Shown here: positions 25,056-33,735 of the stretch, piece after piece | Numbering within the stretch: the stretch's first letter is position 1 | Layout of the letters: each line of letters begins with the position of its first letter | Origin: Magnetococcales bacterium | GTDB taxonomy: Bacteria > Pseudomonadota > Magnetococcia > Magnetococcales > UBA8363 | Direction of reading: 5' to 3' | Assembly (NCBI GenBank): GCA_002753515.1 | Contig: PEAK01000043.1 | Span: 1 to 39,058, forward strand | Length of the DNA: 39,058 nucleotides | The notes under the pieces: generated by a model | Told to the model about the DNA's origin: nothing | Databases searched by the model: none | The model's input: the letters and a program-made list of their open reading frames with translations, nothing else | Translations under genes and position numbers: made by a program

Positions 25056-25379
25056 TCAAAACGGCATGTTAAACCCCGGCGGCAAATTCAGCCCCCCCGC
25101 CAATTTGGACAAACCTTCCTGCGTCATGGCCTGGACTTTCTTCTGCGCATCGTTGAACGCCGCCGCGATGATATCCTCCAAAAGCTCCACATCATCCTTA
25201 TTGACCACCTCGGGATCAATGCGCACCCGACGCACCTCCTGCTTGCCATCCATGGTGATCTCAACCATGCCGCCACCCGCTTGACCGACGACCGTGGTTT
25301 CGGCCAATTTTTCCTGAATTTTGGCCATTTCACCCTGCATCTTCTGGGCTTGCTTAAGGATATTTCCCAAATTTTTCAA
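25056..25379 (-). CDS. YbaB/EbfC nucleoid-associated protein
   Basis: A protein of 107 residues. MKNLGNILKQAQKMQGEMAK, GQAGGGMVEITMDGKQEVRR and the C-terminal LNLPPGF are characteristic of the small dimeric DNA-binding YbaB/EbfC family. It lies between dnaX (18 bp upstream) and recR (21 bp downstream), its standard position. Its role is nucleoid organisation and possibly replication/repair support. Confidence 0.95.
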   Translation of the reverse strand: MKNLGNILKQAQKMQGEMAKIQEKLAETTVVGQAGGGMVEITMDGKQEVRRVRIDPEVVNKDDVELLEDIIAAAFNDAQKKVQAMTQEGLSKLAGGLNLPPGFNMPF

Positions 25380-25397
25380 TGGTTTTCTCCAAAGATC

Positions 25398-27038
25398 CTA
25401 ATGTAGGTTAACGCGCTCCGTCGGCGCTATAGACACAATTTCCGCATTAAAGCGGGTCCTTAACGATTGGAGAACCGGATTGGAATGCACGTCACTCTCC
25501 AACTGACTCAGGGTTTCCCCCGCTTCCCGTACCTTTGTCTCCTGGAGCGTTTCTGGACGTCCCGAATCCGCGCCCACGGTTACGACCACAGTAACCGTGG
25601 CTTGAAAATGCCTGGAAATAAAACCCTGAACCTTGTTGCGAATCTCTTCCGGCGTACCAAAACAATCGTTGACCAGCACCAACGCCACATGTCCAGGCCC
25701 CTGCGCATCCGGAACCCGGTATTCCGGGCAGGCCAGTTGCGCATTCAATATCATGCCCAACGTCGGTTCCAGGCGGCGTATCGTGCCGACCATCTGCTTC
25801 CAGCTACCGGGAAACGCTTCCGCCCCGCCCCTGGCCGCAGCCGCAGGAGACGATGACGCGGCGGACGGACCCTGCGAAACCGGGGGTGCCACGGCACCGC
25901 CACCACCGGAAGTCGTCTCCCGTCCCAGGACTCGTATCAACTTGCCCAAATCGGGAACCGGTGCCAGATAGCAGACCCGGAGCAAGAGCATCTCCAGGGC
26001 GCGCCAGGGACGGTCGGTCAGATGCAGTTCGTTCCCCCCCTTGTTCAATACCATATACACCATTTGCAAATGTTCCAGCGTCACCGACTCGGGCAGTCGA
26101 CCAGACCATTCCGCCCCATCCCCCTGACTGACGGGAATACCAATGACCTTGCCCCGCACTTCCCCATGCAACCGCGCCAACAAATCCCGAACCACCATTT
26201 CGGGCTCGACACCATTCTGATGGGCATTCGCCACCGTTTCCAACACCCCTTTGCCATCACCCGTCAAGATCTGGCTCAACAAAACGTGTATGGTTTCGCG
26301 ATTGGTCAATCCCAACAATTGCTCGACCGTGGCATGGGCCACCGCCCCACCACCATGGGCAATCACCTGATCCAGCAACGACAGGCTATCGCGTACCGAG
26401 CCTTCCGCTGCCTGGGCTACCAAGGCCAGCGCCTTGTTTTCGTAAGCGATACCCTCCTGATCCAATATATACGCCATGTGACCCAGCAGGACATCTTCGG
26501 CAACCCGTCGCAACTCATAGCGTTGGCAACGACTTAAGATCGTCGCCGGGAGTTTACGCAGTTCGGTGGTCGCAAACAAAAATTTAACGTGTGACGGCGG
26601 CTCTTCCAATGTCTTGAGAAGCGCATTGAATGAGGGTACCGAAAGCATGTGGACTTCATCGAGAATAAAAATGCGAAACCGGGAGTGGGTCGGCGCGTAG
26701 GCCACCATGTCGAGCAACTCCCGCATCTGCTCCACTTTGGTACGTGAAGCCGCGTCCACTTCCATGACATCGGGGTGGTGACCCGCTATGATCTCGCGGC
26801 AGGAACCACACGCACCACACGGTTTCGACGTTGTCCCCTGCTCGCAGTTCAGACACAGCGCCAAAAGTCTGGCCAGGGTGGTCTTTCCGGTTCCACGAAT
26901 ACCTGAAAAAAGAAAGGCGTGCGACAATCTCCCGCCGTCCAGTGCATTGACCAATGCCCGAGTCACATGCTCCTGGCCAACAAGGGTATCGAACGAACGG
27001 GGGCGCCAACGACGGGCCAGAACAACATAATCAGACAT
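25398..27038 (-). CDS. dnaX: DNA polymerase III subunit gamma/tau
   Basis: A protein of 546 residues. It opens with YVVLARRWRPRSFDTLVGQEHV. Walker A GIRGTGKTT is at 46-54, zinc ligands are C65, C74, C77 and C80, Walker B is in ILDEVHMLS, and sensor 1 is in FLFATTELRKLP with the arginine finger in SRCQRYELRR. Residues ~370-410 are the Ala/Pro/Gly-rich linker, and the C-terminal part (~410-546) is the polymerase- and helicase-binding tau region, shorter than in enterobacteria. It loads the sliding clamp as part of the replicase. The SRP RNA lies 9 bp upstream in the same orientation. Confidence 0.97.
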   Translation of the reverse strand: MSDYVVLARRWRPRSFDTLVGQEHVTRALVNALDGGRLSHAFLFSGIRGTGKTTLARLLALCLNCEQGTTSKPCGACGSCREIIAGHHPDVMEVDAASRTKVEQMRELLDMVAYAPTHSRFRIFILDEVHMLSVPSFNALLKTLEEPPSHVKFLFATTELRKLPATILSRCQRYELRRVAEDVLLGHMAYILDQEGIAYENKALALVAQAAEGSVRDSLSLLDQVIAHGGGAVAHATVEQLLGLTNRETIHVLLSQILTGDGKGVLETVANAHQNGVEPEMVVRDLLARLHGEVRGKVIGIPVSQGDGAEWSGRLPESVTLEHLQMVYMVLNKGGNELHLTDRPWRALEMLLLRVCYLAPVPDLGKLIRVLGRETTSGGGGAVAPPVSQGPSAASSSPAAAARGGAEAFPGSWKQMVGTIRRLEPTLGMILNAQLACPEYRVPDAQGPGHVALVLVNDCFGTPEEIRNKVQGFISRHFQATVTVVVTVGADSGRPETLQETKVREAGETLSQLESDVHSNPVLQSLRTRFNAEIVSIAPTERVNLH

Positions 27039-27047
27039 GGATTTAAG

Positions 27048-27163
27048 GGCGGCTCCGGTCAGGTTGGATACGGCACACGCAAGATCCCATTACCGCTGCT
27101 ACCTTCCGGTCCTGACGGGGTTCATGGGTTTGCGTTGCGTACGACCTGACCATCAACGCCGCC
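27048..27163 (-). ncRNA. ffs: Bacterial SRP RNA (4.5S)
   Basis: On the minus strand the conserved helix-8 tip reads GTCAGGACCGGAAGGTAGCAG, matching the Ffh-binding domain (GGAAGG...AGCAG with symmetric internal loops). The ends GGCGGC (5') and GCCGCC (3') pair to close a long hairpin of about 116 nt. It is located just before dnaX, a common arrangement. Exact ends are inferred from the pairing. Confidence 0.93.
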
Positions 27164-27211
27164 CGCATGGCTTACAAGGAGTACTCTCAATCTTGGGCAA
27201 ACCTAAATCCC

Positions 27212-27703
27212 CTAGTTACATACAGGACTGTAACCATTGATATTCAGTTTTTTAGCCGTTGCAGACCGAGCATTTTTGAAAGCTGTGCAAAAGGAACTAT
27301 CAATAACAGAGTTTGACAAACCCGCTTTGAGAGCCGAGTTGACAAAACTGACACAATTTTTCTTTCCACTGGAAGACAATGCGGAATCTTTGTTGCACAC
27401 AGCTATTGCGTTATTCAACAAAGCGTTATCGCAGGCGGATTTGGTCCATGTCCAATAGGTCGAACCCGTGTTGTTCGAGCTGGTACCATTGTAGCAATAG
27501 TCGTGATCCCTGCAAACATCCTTAAAATCGGCATAACCGAGATGAAAACCAGAACTCGAAAAAATATCAGAAATCTGGAACGGATATTTGTCCGGTATCA
27601 AGGGATTATTCCAGCTACTCCCGCAGGCGGCCATACCATTGGAAACATGGAGTACAGGAGCAAGGGCTAAAACCAGCAGAGCAAGCTTGAAGATCCGTTT
27701 CAT
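27212..27703 (-). CDS. Secreted prokaryotic phospholipase A2-like protein
   Basis: A protein of 163 residues with a clean signal peptide (MKRIFKLALLVLALAPVLHV, cleavage near residue 25). The PLA2 catalytic signature C-R-D-H-D-Y-C-Y is at 64-71, with His67/Asp68 as the usual catalytic pair. Other cysteines (27, 91, ~104, ~117, ~139, ~162) could form disulphides. It should hydrolyse the sn-2 ester of phospholipids outside the cytoplasm. The ATG at 27703 has TGGAG 7 nt upstream; an earlier in-frame start at 27736 would spoil the signal peptide. It lies between the tRNA and the SRP RNA; its use of an AT-richer sequence than its neighbours suggests later acquisition. Confidence 0.82.
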   Translation of the reverse strand: MKRIFKLALLVLALAPVLHVSNGMAACGSSWNNPLIPDKYPFQISDIFSSSGFHLGYADFKDVCRDHDYCYNGTSSNNTGSTYWTWTKSACDNALLNNAIAVCNKDSALSSSGKKNCVSFVNSALKAGLSNSVIDSSFCTAFKNARSATAKKLNINGYSPVCN

Positions 27704-27848
27704 CCGAATACTCCAGTCATTGAAGTTAAGGAACACCCCTGTACGGCTTCACAAAGACATACACATTCAAAAAAAGGGATTTTTATCCAATTCGCACAAT
27801 CTACAGATGCATTGAAGCTCAATTCCCCTGTTTTTCCGAACATCAGGG

Positions 27849-27939
27849 TGGCGGAGGGAGAGGGATTCGAACCCTCGGTACCCTTGTGGAGTACACACGC
27901 TTTCCAGGCGTGCACCTTCAACCGCTCGGCCATCCCTCC
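27849..27939 (-). tRNA. tRNA-Ser (anticodon GGA)
   Basis: On the minus strand: acceptor GGAGGGA pairs with TCCCTCC, discriminator G and encoded CCA follow. The anticodon loop is CTGGAAA (anticodon GGA) on stem CACGC/GCGTG. A long variable arm typical of class II tRNAs and the T-loop GGTTCGAATCC are present. Length 91 nt. Confidence 0.97.
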
Positions 27940-28018
27940 CTGCCTGCCGGTCCAAACCGTGCGATACTGCACGGCACTGGAACTTACTGAAATCTGCACA
28001 ACCCATACATTAGAAAAT

Positions 28019-28498
28019 TTACCGGCGCTGTTCAAAGAAAAAACGTAACAAAGCCGCCGAAACATCCCGGAACGAACGGGCGGACGCAAGCTGGAAGGGT
28101 CTTGAATCCCATGGCCAACGCCTTGTTTCTGAAGGTTTACCTCCCCTATCCTGCCGGTCACTCCCCGCCAAAAAGGTCCACTGAAATATTCTTGCTGTTT
28201 CCAGGGCGGCCACGCACATGGCACAGGGTTCCAACGTAATAACGAGGCGACAACCGGACAAACGGTAATTTTGCATGCGTTCCGCCCCCTGCCTGAGGGC
28301 ACGAAGTTCCGCGTGTCCCAAGGGGTCGTTCCCATGCACCGTCTGATTACCCGACTCACTGAGAACCCGGCCCACAGGGTCGCACAGCACCGCCCCGACA
28401 GGCACCTCACCCCGCTGCCCCGCCTTGGATGCCGCCACAAGGGCCAAACACGCCAAAGAATCGTCCTGAGATAAAAAACGGACCGCTGGCTTGCTCAC
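28019..28498 (-). CDS. tadA: tRNA-specific adenosine deaminase
   Basis: A protein of 159 residues. Zinc/catalytic motif H62-A-E64 (LGHAELRAL) and P91-C92-A-M-C95 (LEPCAMCVAAL) identify a cytidine-deaminase-fold tRNA deaminase; EVPVGAVL is also typical. TadA converts A34 to inosine in tRNA-Arg(ACG). It starts with GTG at 28498, overlapping the stop of the DUF2155-like gene (GTGA), and lies just upstream of tRNA-Ser. Confidence 0.93.
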   Translation of the reverse strand: MSKPAVRFLSQDDSLACLALVAASKAGQRGEVPVGAVLCDPVGRVLSESGNQTVHGNDPLGHAELRALRQGAERMQNYRLSGCRLVITLEPCAMCVAALETARIFQWTFLAGSDRQDRGGKPSETRRWPWDSRPFQLASARSFRDVSAALLRFFFEQRR

Positions 28499-29046
28499 GA
28501 ATCGCCCTCAGTGGACTCCGCCGGGCCAAGAAATGTTAAATCATAGCGCTGATGATCCCAGGCCGTTTGCGCCGTGTCCCGGGAAAAAACCCAACTCTCA
28601 TGAAACGGGTTGCCCTGTTCGTCCTGCAGGACGATCCACACCGCCGGATTGACGTGTCCCTCGGGTCCATGCAACGCCGTCCCTTCAAGAAGAACCAGGT
28701 CTGGAACATAGGCCACCGGATAAATCCAACCATCCCAGGGGGCTTTGATCTTCTCCCCTGTCTTGACCATCATGCGATACACATTGAGAGTACGCTTGTC
28801 CAAAATCATGAAATGCAGGGGCACCGCCGGTGCCGCAACCATATCCTGACTTGGACGTGCCGTAATCTTGGTGACGTGGGGTGCCAGGGAAAGCAAGTCT
28901 TTGCTTTTCTTTCCGAGGGTCAAATACACCTTGCTGGTCTTCTGCCCGAGCAAAAAGACCGAGATGATCAACGTCACGATAATCAGAGAGAGAAGGAATC
29001 TGCCCAAGGCACGAACAAGGTCAGCAAGGGGTTGACGAAATGCCAA
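28495..29046 (-). CDS. DUF2155-like membrane-anchored protein
   Basis: A protein of 183 residues. One membrane helix near the N-terminus (~15-34, GRFLLSLIIVTLIISVFLLG) anchors a periplasmic domain. The C-terminal part (MILDKRTLNVYRMMVKTGEK, then PFHESWVFSRDTAQTAWDHQ and RYDLTFL) resembles DUF2155, whose consensus ends in W-x-F-x-x-S/D..A..HP.YD. DUF2155 proteins are mainly alphaproteobacterial; function unknown. Translation is coupled to tadA through a GTGA overlap. Confidence 0.6.
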   Translation of the reverse strand: MAFRQPLADLVRALGRFLLSLIIVTLIISVFLLGQKTSKVYLTLGKKSKDLLSLAPHVTKITARPSQDMVAAPAVPLHFMILDKRTLNVYRMMVKTGEKIKAPWDGWIYPVAYVPDLVLLEGTALHGPEGHVNPAVWIVLQDEQGNPFHESWVFSRDTAQTAWDHQRYDLTFLGPAESTEGDS

Positions 29047-29079
29047 GCTTCAGGACGCCGGAACGCAATGCGGAGCGGA

Positions 29080-29563
29080 TCACTTCCATGTCGGCAATTG
29101 TGGAACCGTCTGGCGTGTTTCCTGGCCAGAAACAGGGACAAACTGAACCGGCAAGGGCCATGCCCGCATGAGACCGAACAAGATACCGATACCCGCCAGG
29201 ATCATACCTCCCATTTTGATGACCATCCTGAGTTCAAGTTCCTTAATTCTACTTTGTCACATTAGAATATACGTTCTGGATCCCCGCTTTCGCGGGGATG
29301 ACGAAGCAGAAAATCCGTTGAAAAAAGGTAACCGTCATTCCCGCGAATGCGGGAATCCAGAGGCCACAAACTCCGAACTGGAAATGTGACAAAGTAGAAT
29401 TAATATCCCGCTTCAACTCCGCAATATCCCTCTTTGTGGCCAGACGATCCTCCACCAAGCCTACCAAGGCTTCAGCCTGGACTTCCGCCTGCCGTTCGTC
29501 TACTCCGGCTTCCCGGAGCTTCTTGACGTAAGCGTGGGTGTCAAATGCGATCGTATCCCCCAT
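29080..29563 (-). pseudogene. DUF1640 (CCDC90-like) coiled-coil membrane protein, split by a MITE
   Basis: The 5' part (29563-29404) encodes MGDTIAFDTHAYVKKLREAG, then the acidic/Ala coiled coil ending in TKRDIAELKRDI. After a 161-bp element the same frame resumes with KELELRMVIKMGGMILAGIG then ILFGLMRAW, a coiled-coil end and membrane helix typical of DUF1640, to a TGA at 29080-29082. Removing the element with one TTAA restores the frame exactly (AELKRDI-KELELRM). GAGGAGCCAGC precedes the ATG. As it stands, the ORF reads into the element and stops there, giving a 104-residue protein without the membrane anchor. Confidence 0.82.
29243..29403. mobile_element. MITE-like element, family B (161 bp) in the DUF1640 gene
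   Basis: Perfect 21-bp terminal inverted repeats at 29243-29263 and 29383-29403, starting TTAATTCTACTTTG, include a TTAA (or central TA) target duplication. Internally it carries the same dRS3-like 20-mer type as family A (29337-29356, ATTCCCGCGAATGCGGGAAT) plus a second inverted block at ~29278-29302. Non-coding. Element boundaries are confirmed by the restored reading frame of the interrupted gene. Confidence 0.9.
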
Positions 29564-29810
29564 GCTGGCTCCTCACAAATGCGACGACAAGAGCCCCCAC
29601 TCGAAGTTTACGACCCATTGGGGCAACAAAAATGGCGGAGAGAGAATCTGCCAAGCTAATCATGTAACACAATGTTTCTACTCGATTTTGTCTGAGGATC
29701 ACTTCTCTCTACCCACAGATCTACCCACAATGAAAACGTCGCTTGGAAACTCGTCAATACGGGGTACACATGCCTCACGTCTAGGAAGGTATATTTTGTT
29801 CCAGGGAAAT

Positions 29811-29975
29811 TCAAGGGATTTTACGTTTGCCCATATTTACCTCAATTTTCCTTGGTCTGGTTTCATTGATTTTGTCCCACTCCAGTCCCGTCAGCACCTC
29901 CTGCTGTTTGAAATAGCGTTGGAGTAAGCTGTTTGGGGCGTCTCGGAAGAACTTGCGGGGGTGGTAATTGGCCAT
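29811..29975 (-). pseudogene. N-terminal remnant of a conserved gene after hsdR
   Basis: An ORF of 54 residues: MANYHPRKFFRDAPNSLLQR then YFKQQEVLTGLEWDKINETR and a divergent end, MGKRKIP. The beginning resembles the N-terminus of a longer hypothetical protein family (opening YHPR.F.R...N.LL..YF) that I recall but cannot name. GAGGAACC lies just before the ATG, which is 24 bp after the hsdR stop, so it was probably the last gene of the hsd operon. It now ends early and nothing downstream continues it. It could instead be a genuine short gene. Confidence 0.5.
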
Positions 29976-29999
29976 GGGTTCCTCGAAGATACCGTTGGA

Positions 30000-32900
30000 T
30001 CAAATGGAAAATGCGCCGAACCCCAACGGCTCGGGCATGGATTGGAACACATGGTGGAAGATCCGTTCGGTCATGGCCTCCACCTCCTCTTCGGCGTAGC
30101 TGTCAACGGGAAGGCCGGTGTCATCAGCGTAGAGGAAATCATGGATCTCCTGCCGCACCGCATCCCGGGTGGCTTGGCGCTCCCGCCAATCATGGATGCG
30201 CTCCACCTCGGCCCGCACCTTGGCCAGAAGCTCCCGGGCCACCTGCTTCACCCGTTCCCGCTCCTTTTTGGAAATGTCCGGCTTGGCCAGCAGGTCGAAC
30301 AGGGCCAGGGAGGCCTCGTCCAGTCCCTCCCGGACCGCCCGTTGCTCCTCTTCATCCAAGCACGCCGTGAATTTCAGAAGTTCCTCGAAGGTGCGCTCGA
30401 TGGTGGCGCGGTCCTTCTCCCGGTTGTACGCCTCCACAATCTTTTCGTAGTGGCGCTGTAGGTCGGATCGCAGAGGGTTCTGCCGCAACATGCGCTGGAG
30501 CCGTTTTTCCACTACGTCCTTGAGGCTTTGCACGGTGGAATTCTTGGCCGGGGAGCGTTCAAACTCCTTTTTCAGCCGCTCGAAGTCGATGCGGCTGATG
30601 TCGTAGGGTTCCGGGTCCGCCCCCTGGTCTCTTGTCGTGGTGTCGATGGTCTCGTCCACCACCCGGTGCAAATCCCTGATGATATCGGTGATGTCCGCCT
30701 TCTCCCGGTCCTCCTGGAGTTTCTTGTAGATGACGTTGATGGCATCGTAGGCGTGGCGGTAGGGATTGACCCGCTCCTTCAGGGGAATACAGGCCTTGAA
30801 CTTGCGGAAAACCGCCCGCGCCATGATTTCAAAACGCTTGCGGGATTCATCGTTTTCGTTGGCCGCCTCCTTGGCCTTGAGAATGGCAGCGTTGCGGGCA
30901 AAGCCGGACAGTTCGGTGATGTCGTCCAGACGGGATTCCCGGGCTTCCAGAAAGCCCCGCACCATGTCGATGGCCTCGGCCAAGTCGGCCAGCAACTCCT
31001 CATCCGGTTTCACAGGGTTCGGGTTGTTGTCGCCACCTCCATTTCCTCCGGTTCCGGCAAAAGTGGCCAGAGCCTGGCGCAGGTTTCTCAAAATACCGCA
31101 GTAGTCCACGATCAGGCCGTTGTTCTTGCCCTCGTGGACCCGGTTGGCGCGGGCGATGGCCTGCATCAGGGTGTGGGCCTTGAGCGGCTTGTCCAGGTAG
31201 AGGGTGGAGAGGCTGGGCACGTCGAAGCCGGTCAACCACATGGCGCAGACAAACGCCACCCGCAAGGGGTGATCCTGGCGCTTGAAGGCGGTCTCCACGT
31301 CGATGCGCTGGCCGTCCGGGGTTTCAAAGCCATTCTTGATCAGGGCGCGGTGCGGGGTGATGTCTAGGTCCCTGGCCTTGAACTTGGCCACCTCCCCCTG
31401 CTCCTCACTCACCACCACCGCCATGCGGATTTCCCGCATCCAGGCGATCTGGCGACGCAGGTGGGCGGCCTGCTGGTCGTCCGTGGTTTGGTTCGCCTCT
31501 TTTTCCAGTTCGGTGATTTTGTTGTGCCAGTAGCCTGGTTTACGCTCTTTGTCATCCGGTTTTTTCTCTCCCATGACCAGATCGTACATGCGCACGCAGG
31601 TCACCTTGTCGATGCAGACGAACATCGCCTTACCTGTTTCCCACGCTCTGGCGTAGTGATCCACGAAATCTCGGGCGATCTGTTCCAGCCGCTCAGGGGC
31701 CGTGATCAGCTCGTAGTCATTCTTAAGCGCCATTTCCAGCTTCTGGGCGACGTCGATGTCATCGATCTCCAGCGACTCCAGTTTCTCCGCCACCCGTTCG
31801 TTCAGGTCATCGGTGGCCACCCTCAGCCGGTCGCCCCGGGCATCGTAATAGAGGGGCACCGTGGCGTTATCGTCCACCGCCCGCTGAAAGTCGTAGGTGG
31901 AGACATACTGGCCGAACACCCGGCTGGTGATCTCGTCATCCTTGAACAGGGGCGTGCCGGTAAAGCCGATGAAGGCGGCGTTGGGCAGGGCGTTGCGCAG
32001 ATTCAGGGCCAGGCGGCCATACTGGGTGCGGTGGGCCTCGTCGGTGATGACGATGATGTCGTCCCGGTCGGAATAAGGGTTGGCAGGGTCCACGTCCTGG
32101 TTGAATTTCTGGATGAGGGAAAAAACGAACCCCTTGCGCTGGCCGAAAAGCGCCCGCAGGTGTGCGCCCGAATCGGCACGGCAGGTGTCGCGGTCGTTGT
32201 CCACCAGCCCGCACCCGGCAAAGGTCTTGTAGATCTGGCTGTCCAGGTCGTCCCGATCGGTGAGGATCAGGAAGGTGAAGTGGCCGCCCAGCTTGCGCCG
32301 CGCCTTGCGGGTGAAAAAAACCATGGAATAGGACTTGCCGGAACCCTGGGTGTGCCAGAACACCCCCAGCCGCCCCCGGCGTTCCCGCCGCTCCGCCACC
32401 GCCTGCATCGCCCGGTTGACGCCCAGGTATTGATGGTTGCGGGCCAGGATCTTGATGGGCGGCCCCTGGCGGCTTTCGTCCCACAGGATGAAGTTTTCCA
32501 AGATGTCCAGGAGGTTGCGACGGTCACAGATCCCCTTCAACAGGGTTTCCATGTCCACCACGCCGGGGGCCTCCTCCTCCAGCCGTTTCCATTCGTGAAA
32601 ATGGCCGTATTGGCTGGAGAGCGTGCCGATTTTCGCTTTCACGCCGTTGCCCAGCAGCAGAATGGCGTTGTGGTGGAACAGGTGGGGGATGGTGTCGCGG
32701 TAGTCGGCCAGGTTTTTCTCGAAGGCGGCCCGGGTATCCTTGTGGATGGCCTTCATCTCCATCCAGATCAGCGGCAAACCGTTAACGAAGCCGATCAGGT
32801 CCGGGCGGCGGCGGTAGAGCGCCCCTTTGACCCACATCTCGCGAACGATCAAAAAATGGTTGTTGTCCGGGTTATCGAAGTCGATCACCCGCAACCGCTG

Positions 32901-33242
32901 TTTGACCCGCTCCCCCTTGTCGTTCTTGAAGGCCACCTGGACACCATCGCGCAGCAGTTTGTCCTTCTCCTGGTTGATCTGGAGGGGAGACTGGGAGACG
33001 GAAACGGCCAGGATCTGCCGCAGGGCCTCCTGGTAGGCGGTCTCAGACAGTCCGGGATTGAGTTTGACCAGGGCCTCCCCCAGATAGCGAGTCAGCACCA
33101 CCTCCCGGTCGTCAACACGGCCCAGGCTACCCTCGGGGCCGAAGGTCTCGGCGTTGTAGGCGGTGACCGACTCCCAGCCCAGCTCCCGCTGGAGATAGTC
33201 CGCCGTGGTCTCCTGGACCAGGATGTCTTCGTTGAGGGCCAT
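30000..33242 (-). CDS. hsdR: Type I restriction endonuclease subunit R
   Basis: A protein of 1080 residues. The N-terminal nuclease motif is D148...E162-x-K164 (PDLIGFVNGLPLIWMEMKA). Helicase motifs follow: Walker A HTQGSGKS (297-304), DEAH in VITDEAHRTQYG, and GFTGTPLF. Then come AMFVCIDKVTCVRMY, a conserved WLTGFDVPSLSTLYLDKPL, and the QAIARANRVHEGK motif. The C-terminal region is helical. It is the translocating and cleaving subunit of the R2M2S complex. It lies 6 bp after the HicB-like gene, so translation is likely coupled. No disruption seen. Confidence 0.95.
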   Translation of the reverse strand: MALNEDILVQETTADYLQRELGWESVTAYNAETFGPEGSLGRVDDREVVLTRYLGEALVKLNPGLSETAYQEALRQILAVSVSQSPLQINQEKDKLLRDGVQVAFKNDKGERVKQRLRVIDFDNPDNNHFLIVREMWVKGALYRRRPDLIGFVNGLPLIWMEMKAIHKDTRAAFEKNLADYRDTIPHLFHHNAILLLGNGVKAKIGTLSSQYGHFHEWKRLEEEAPGVVDMETLLKGICDRRNLLDILENFILWDESRQGPPIKILARNHQYLGVNRAMQAVAERRERRGRLGVFWHTQGSGKSYSMVFFTRKARRKLGGHFTFLILTDRDDLDSQIYKTFAGCGLVDNDRDTCRADSGAHLRALFGQRKGFVFSLIQKFNQDVDPANPYSDRDDIIVITDEAHRTQYGRLALNLRNALPNAAFIGFTGTPLFKDDEITSRVFGQYVSTYDFQRAVDDNATVPLYYDARGDRLRVATDDLNERVAEKLESLEIDDIDVAQKLEMALKNDYELITAPERLEQIARDFVDHYARAWETGKAMFVCIDKVTCVRMYDLVMGEKKPDDKERKPGYWHNKITELEKEANQTTDDQQAAHLRRQIAWMREIRMAVVVSEEQGEVAKFKARDLDITPHRALIKNGFETPDGQRIDVETAFKRQDHPLRVAFVCAMWLTGFDVPSLSTLYLDKPLKAHTLMQAIARANRVHEGKNNGLIVDYCGILRNLRQALATFAGTGGNGGGDNNPNPVKPDEELLADLAEAIDMVRGFLEARESRLDDITELSGFARNAAILKAKEAANENDESRKRFEIMARAVFRKFKACIPLKERVNPYRHAYDAINVIYKKLQEDREKADITDIIRDLHRVVDETIDTTTRDQGADPEPYDISRIDFERLKKEFERSPAKNSTVQSLKDVVEKRLQRMLRQNPLRSDLQRHYEKIVEAYNREKDRATIERTFEELLKFTACLDEEEQRAVREGLDEASLALFDLLAKPDISKKERERVKQVARELLAKVRAEVERIHDWRERQATRDAVRQEIHDFLYADDTGLPVDSYAEEEVEAMTERIFHHVFQSMPEPLGFGAFSI

Positions 33243-33248
33243 GAGTCG

Positions 33249-33632
33249 TCAGACCGCTATGATGGTAGTTTCAAAACGCTCATCCGGAACCGGCAATCCC
33301 CGTGCGCGCAGGGCGGCCACATGAGCCAGGATGGCCTCCTGAATGCTGGCAATGGCTGCTTCCCTGGTCTCGCCTTGGCTGATGCAGCCGGGCAGGCTTG
33401 GGCACTCCGCCAGCCAGAATCCATCTTCGCCGGGCCGGAGGATGACTTGGCGCGGCTTGTATTTCTCTTGGACCGATGGGGTTACCCAGGGGTCACCCCG
33501 GAGGATGATGGGCTCCAGGCCCGCCTCCCGTGCCTGCTGCTGGGCTTTGGCGGCGGCGCGATGCAGTGCGGCTTCAGCACGGCGGAAATCGGGATCGTTC
33601 AACCGGCGGACCGGTTCAGCGGGTTGGGTCAT
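33249..33632 (-). CDS. HicB-like protein (orphan antitoxin type) within the hsd operon
   Basis: A protein of 127 residues. The N-terminal half is a helix-rich, Ala-rich segment. Residues ~55-115 show the HicB partial RNase H-like fold: PRQVILRPGEDGFWLAECPS, LPGCISQGETREAAIASIQE, AILAHVAAL. Normally HicB is paired with a HicA toxin of ~60-80 residues; none is visible on either side. The ATG at 33632 is chosen since the residues before it (to 33686) cross a repeat-rich region. A large inverted repeat lies 52 bp upstream. It may have been retained as a regulator of hsdR expression (inference). Confidence 0.75.
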   Translation of the reverse strand: MTQPAEPVRRLNDPDFRRAEAALHRAAAKAQQQAREAGLEPIILRGDPWVTPSVQEKYKPRQVILRPGEDGFWLAECPSLPGCISQGETREAAIASIQEAILAHVAALRARGLPVPDERFETTIIAV

Positions 33633-33683
33633 GGTTCTCCCCCGCGTCGAACGGAATCCTCGTTGTGTACGCTCCACGAGACA

Positions 33684-33735
33684 CAAACCGATTTGTGTAC
33701 GATAAAATGCGATATACCGTACACAAATCGGTTTG
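33684..33735. promoter_or_regulatory. 18-bp perfect inverted repeat upstream of the hicB-like gene
   Basis: CAAACCGATTTGTGTACG (33684-33701) and CGTACACAAATCGGTTTG (33718-33735) are perfect inverted arms around a 16-bp AT-rich spacer. A further partial copy, TTGTGTACG, lies at 33663-33671. It sits between the fic stop and the hicB-like start. This looks like an operator, for instance for the HicB-like protein itself, with a promoter in the spacer. A hairpin in the fic transcript is the alternative; there is no T-run. Confidence 0.65.

Noticed and set aside
29632-29650. Sequence like the tRNA-Ser 3' end (TGGCGGAGAGAGA) as an attachment site of an island
   Set aside because: Only about 13 bp match, it lies on the 5' side of the tRNA where an island would not be expected, and no integrase is present.
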